In this document: piece by piece, positions 61,176 to 64,000 of the stretch
Layout of the letters: each line of letters starts with the position of its first letter
How positions within the stretch are numbered: the first letter of the stretch is position 1
Source of the DNA: Roseicella aerolata
GTDB lineage: Bacteria > Pseudomonadota > Alphaproteobacteria > Acetobacterales > Acetobacteraceae
Assembly (NCBI RefSeq): GCF_020523605.1
Contig: NZ_JAJAQI010000014.1
Coordinates: forward strand, 62,001 to 126,000
Length of the DNA: 64,000 bases
Direction of reading: 5' to 3'
Notes under the pieces: generated by a model
What the model was told of the DNA's origin: nothing
Seen by the model: the letters and a program-made list of their open reading frames with translations, nothing else
Databases searched by the model: none
Translations under genes and position numbers: made by a program

Positions 61176-62696
61176 ATGAGCCTCGACGCCGCCCTCAGCA
61201 TCGCGCGCAGCGGCCTCGCCGCCGTGCAGCGCGGCCTCGCGCAGTCCTCGCAGAACGTCGCGAATGCCGAGACGCCGGGCTATACGCGCAAGGCCGTGCC
61301 GCAGCAGGCGCTGGTGGTGGGCGACCGCCCGGCGGGGCTCCGCGGCGGGGAGGCCGCGCGGGCGGTGGATGCGGCACTGCTCGCGCGGCTGGACGGCAGC
61401 CGCGCCGCCGCCGCCGGCGCCGCGCTGCGGGAGCGGCTGCTCTCCGGCATCGAGGCGGCGCATGGCGCCGCCGGCGAGACGCTGGCGGATGGGCTGGCCG
61501 GGTTGCGCAACGCCTTCCTCGCGCTGCGCGCCGCGCCGGCCGATGCCGGCCGGCAGCAGGAGGCCGTGCATGCCGCGGCGACCATCGCCGAACGGCTGAA
61601 CGGCGTCTCCGCCGCCATCGGCGCGGCGCGGCAGCAGGCCCAGGATGCGGTGGTGACGGAAGTCGCCACCGCCAATGCCGCGCTGCGCGAGATCGCCGAG
61701 CTGACGCTCCGGCTGAAGACCGGCGCCGAGGGCGATGCCGCGGCGCTGGAGGACCAGCGCGATGCCGCGATCGCGCGCCTGGCCGAGGTGATGGATGTCC
61801 AGGCCGTGCGGCGCCAGGGCGGCGACCTGCTGCTGGTCGCGCGCGGCGGCCTCGTCCTGCCGCTCGACCCGAAGCGCGACGTGCTGGCGACCAGCGAGGC
61901 GCTGGTCGCGCCCGACGGCTTCCATGGCACGGGCGGCAGCCTGCCGGGCGTCCTGCTGAACGGCCAGGACGTCACGGCGCAGATCCTGGGCGGGCGGCTC
62001 GGCGAGAGCCTCGGCCTGCGCGACCGCACCCTGCCCCGCTACCAGGCGGAGGCGGACCTGCTGGCGGCCAACCTCGCCGCGCGGCTGGAGGCGCAGGGCC
62101 TCCGGCTCTTCACGGATGCGGACGGGGCCGGCCCGCCGGATCCGTCCCTGCCCTATGCCGGCAGCAGCCAGGCGGGCTTCGCCGGGCGCATCCGGGTCAA
62201 CCCGGCGGTGCTGGCGAACCCTGCCCTGCTGCGCGACGGCACCCATGCGGTCGCAGGCGGCCCCGGTGGGCCCAGCGCCTTCACCCCGAACGGCGCCGGC
62301 GGCCCGGCCGGCTTCACCACGCTGATCGACCGCATCCTCGATTTCTCCCTCGGCGCGGAGGCGGCGCCCGGCCAGGCCTGGGCGCCGATCGCGGGCAGCG
62401 GGCTCGGGCCGGATGGCAGCCTCGCCTCCCCCTTCGCCGTGCCGGCGACGCTGGACGCCTATGCCGGCCGGCTCACCGCGGCGCAGCTTGGCGATCGCGC
62501 TGCGGCGACCGCCGCGAAGGACCGGGCGGAGGCGCTGCGGGGCACGCTCGAGGCGCGCTTCGGGCGGGAATCCGGCGTCGATGTGGATGCCGAGATGGCC
62601 GGCATCGTCGCCCTGCAGAACGCCTATGCCGCCAATGCCCGGGTGCTCGGCACGGTGCAGACCCTGTGGGAGACGCTGCTGGGGGCGGTGCGATGA
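61176..62696 (+). CDS. flgK: Flagellar hook-associated protein FlgK
   Basis: The 506-residue protein has the shared N-terminal motif LSIARSGLAAVQRGLAQSSQNVANAETPGYTRK, the coiled part DAALLARLDGSRAAAAGAALRERLLSGIEAAHG and a C-terminal helix (GVDVDAEMAGIVALQNAYAANARVLGTVQTLWETLLGAV). It forms the first junction ring between hook and filament. It lies 18 bases after flgE and overlaps flgL by 4 bases. Confidence 0.93.
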   Translation: MSLDAALSIARSGLAAVQRGLAQSSQNVANAETPGYTRKAVPQQALVVGDRPAGLRGGEAARAVDAALLARLDGSRAAAAGAALRERLLSGIEAAHGAAGETLADGLAGLRNAFLALRAAPADAGRQQEAVHAAATIAERLNGVSAAIGAARQQAQDAVVTEVATANAALREIAELTLRLKTGAEGDAAALEDQRDAAIARLAEVMDVQAVRRQGGDLLLVARGGLVLPLDPKRDVLATSEALVAPDGFHGTGGSLPGVLLNGQDVTAQILGGRLGESLGLRDRTLPRYQAEADLLAANLAARLEAQGLRLFTDADGAGPPDPSLPYAGSSQAGFAGRIRVNPAVLANPALLRDGTHAVAGGPGGPSAFTPNGAGGPAGFTTLIDRILDFSLGAEAAPGQAWAPIAGSGLGPDGSLASPFAVPATLDAYAGRLTAAQLGDRAAATAAKDRAEALRGTLEARFGRESGVDVDAEMAGIVALQNAYAANARVLGTVQTLWETLLGAVR

Positions 62697-63763
62697 GCGT
62701 CGTGGCCGGGCTGCTCGGGCGGCTGGAGGCCGACACCGCCGCGCTCCGCCTGCGCATGGAGGTGCTGACGCGCCAGGTCTCGACCGGGCGGCGGGCCGAG
62801 GCGCAGGGCGACATCGCACCCGCGCTGCCGCGCGCGCTCTCGCTGCGCGCCGAGATCGGCCGGCGGGAAACCTATGGCACCGCGATCGGGGAGGCGCTGA
62901 ACCGCACCCAGGCAACCCAGACGGTGCTGGAGCGGCTCGGCGCCATTGCCCGCGAGTTCGGGGATGGCGTGGCCATGAAGCTCGACCCGGGCGACACCTC
63001 CACCCTGTCCCTGGTCGCGACCCGGGCCCGGGCGGCGCTGGTCGAGGTCGGGCAATTGCTGAACAGCCAGAGCGCCGGGGAATACCTTTTCGGCGGTTCG
63101 GACTTTTCCCGGCCGCCCGTGCCGGATCCGGAGGGGCTGCCGACGGGCGGCCTCGCCGCCGGGATCGCCGCGGCCATCGCCGGGCTTGGCGGGGGCAATG
63201 CCGCCGCGGTCGCCGCCGCGACCCGGGCGGCGGCGATGGATGACGGCGCGGGCGTCACGCCCTTCAGCGCCTTCCTCTCCGATCCCGCCTCGGGCCTGGC
63301 GGAGCCGCGGCGCAGCGTGCCGGCCGGCGACGGCCAGGCGGTGCCCTACGGGCTCTTCGCCAACCGCAACGCGGCGGCGGCCTCGATGGGGGAGACCACC
63401 GGGTCCTGGGCGCGGGACCTGCTGCGCGGCCTCGCCAGCCTCGCCGCCCTCACCCCGGCCCAGGCCGCCTCGCCGGCCGATTTCCGGGCGCTCGCCGGGA
63501 CCATCCGGGACGGGCTGAAGAGCGCGTCCAACGCCATCGCCGATGAGGCGGGCGCGCTCGGCCTGACGGAGGCGCGGCTCTCGGCGGTGCGGGAGCGCCA
63601 TGCCGTGCTGACCGATGCCCTGAAGGCGCAACTCGCCGATATCGAGGAGGTCGACCTTGCCGCTACTCTGACCCGCCTGCAGGCCACCCGCACCGCGCTG
63701 GAGGCGAGCTACAGCGCCCTCGGCCGGCTCGGCACCCTCACCCTCACCCGGTATCTCCCCTGA
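62693..63763 (+). CDS. flgL: Flagellar hook-associated protein FlgL
   Basis: The 356-residue protein shows the flagellin-like ends (LRMEVLTRQVSTGRRAEAQGD and, at the C-terminus, LTRLQATRTALEASYSALGRLGTLTLTRYLP) and the FlgL marker LLNSQSAGEYLFGGSDFSRPPV. It forms the second junction ring, on which flagellin assembles. The ATG at 62693 overlaps the flgK stop. The middle domain is long and Ala-rich. Confidence 0.92.
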   Translation: MSVVAGLLGRLEADTAALRLRMEVLTRQVSTGRRAEAQGDIAPALPRALSLRAEIGRRETYGTAIGEALNRTQATQTVLERLGAIAREFGDGVAMKLDPGDTSTLSLVATRARAALVEVGQLLNSQSAGEYLFGGSDFSRPPVPDPEGLPTGGLAAGIAAAIAGLGGGNAAAVAAATRAAAMDDGAGVTPFSAFLSDPASGLAEPRRSVPAGDGQAVPYGLFANRNAAAASMGETTGSWARDLLRGLASLAALTPAQAASPADFRALAGTIRDGLKSASNAIADEAGALGLTEARLSAVRERHAVLTDALKAQLADIEEVDLAATLTRLQATRTALEASYSALGRLGTLTLTRYLP

Positions 63764-63841
63764 GCCCGCGCGCTTCAGGGACCGTTAAGCGCCACCTGCG
63801 AGGCTTCGCGGGTTGCGCGCGCGGCGGCAAAAGGAAAGACC

Positions 63842-64000
63842 ATGTCCACGCTGGTGCTCGAATTACGCCAGGGCGACCTGATGGTCGTCAACGGGGCGCC
63901 GATCCGCTTCCGCAATCGCACCCGCATCGAGCTGGCGGCGAAGGCGCGCTTCCTGTTCGGGAAGCAGATCATGCCGCCGGAAGCCGCCACGACGCCGGCC
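63842..64000 (+). CDS. flbT: Flagellar biosynthesis repressor FlbT, N-terminal part
   Basis: The frame runs off the right edge after 53 codons. MSTLVLELRQGDLMVVNGAPIRFRNRTRIELAAKARFLFGKQIMPPEAA matches FlbT, which binds the flagellin mRNA leader and promotes its decay when flagellar assembly is incomplete. A GGAAAG site lies about 8 bases before the ATG. Its place after flgL is typical in alphaproteobacteria. Confidence 0.88.
   Translation, partial: MSTLVLELRQGDLMVVNGAPIRFRNRTRIELAAKARFLFGKQIMPPEAATTPA

Noticed and set aside
58830-62915. A 1,361-codon open frame on the minus strand
   Set aside because: It runs antisense to fliK, flgE and flgK and has the Arg/Ala/Pro composition of a shadow in GC-rich DNA. 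The genes on the coding frames have clear domains.

Overview
The window is very GC-rich alphaproteobacterial chromosome. The gene set points to the Acetobacteraceae, probably a Roseomonas-like genus: a PhyR/NepR/EcfG general stress module, FliX and FlbT flagellar regulators, TrcR (DUF1013), DUF1192, a one-cysteine DksA, COQ9/YbjN/UbiK-type neighbours, and tripartite tricarboxylate (TTT) and TRAP uptake systems. The genus is an inference from gene content; there is no rRNA in the window. No tRNA, CRISPR array, prophage or insertion sequence was found. Most of it reads as ordinary core chromosome, with interest concentrated in regulatory RNA and intergenic DNA.

Layout. 0-10 kb: a lipoprotein cut by the window edge, an FMN-dependent 2-hydroxy-acid dehydrogenase, and a TTT transporter (tctBAC) flanked by two MoxR-ATPase/VWA pairs. 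10-17 kb: a double-domain cytochrome c, a DUF2189 membrane protein, an ABM monooxygenase, a GST, a YddA-type ABC transporter and a DUF1328 protein. 17-19.4 kb: the general stress response locus, phyR divergent from two ECF sigma genes and nepR. 19.7-27 kb: leuA with a leucine-rich leader peptide, rpmE, an hsp20 gene behind a ROSE-like RNA thermometer, a MmyB-like regulator, trcR and purEK. 27-31.5 kb: tandem OmpA-family porins, dispersed palindromic repeats and a second lipoprotein of the family seen at position 1. 31.8-43.8 kb: a zinc alcohol dehydrogenase, an alpha/beta-hydrolase/adenylyl cyclase fusion, an enoyl-CoA hydratase, a TRAP transporter (dctPQM), serCA, an SDR and dksA. 43.9-46.3 kb: fliX divergent from flgI-flgJ-flgN. 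46.4-52.5 kb: phasin, TetR-like regulator, proC, ilvD, ybjN, ubiK. 52.6-57.3 kb: a tightly coupled run rfaD-lgt-midA-pgeF-lipoprotein. 57.4-64 kb: flgD/fliK divergent from flgE-flgK-flgL-flbT.

How the parts work together. The two flagellar blocks encode hook, rod-cap, P-ring and hook-filament junction parts plus their assembly checks; two near-consensus sigma-54 promoters lie ahead of flgI and flgE. PhyR, NepR and the sigma factors form a partner-switching stress circuit. Several biosynthetic genes (leuA, ilvD, serA, serC, proC, purE, purK) sit beside uptake systems for organic acids.

The observations most worth checking are: a previously unlabelled leuL leader whose Leu codons can pair with the leuA ribosome-binding site; a bulged-G RNA thermometer over the hsp20 ribosome-binding site; a shared palindrome ATGACCT-N3-AGGTCAT ahead of both the MmyB-like regulator and the ABM monooxygenase; and two families of intergenic palindromic repeats, one of which supplies the stop codon of two unrelated genes.
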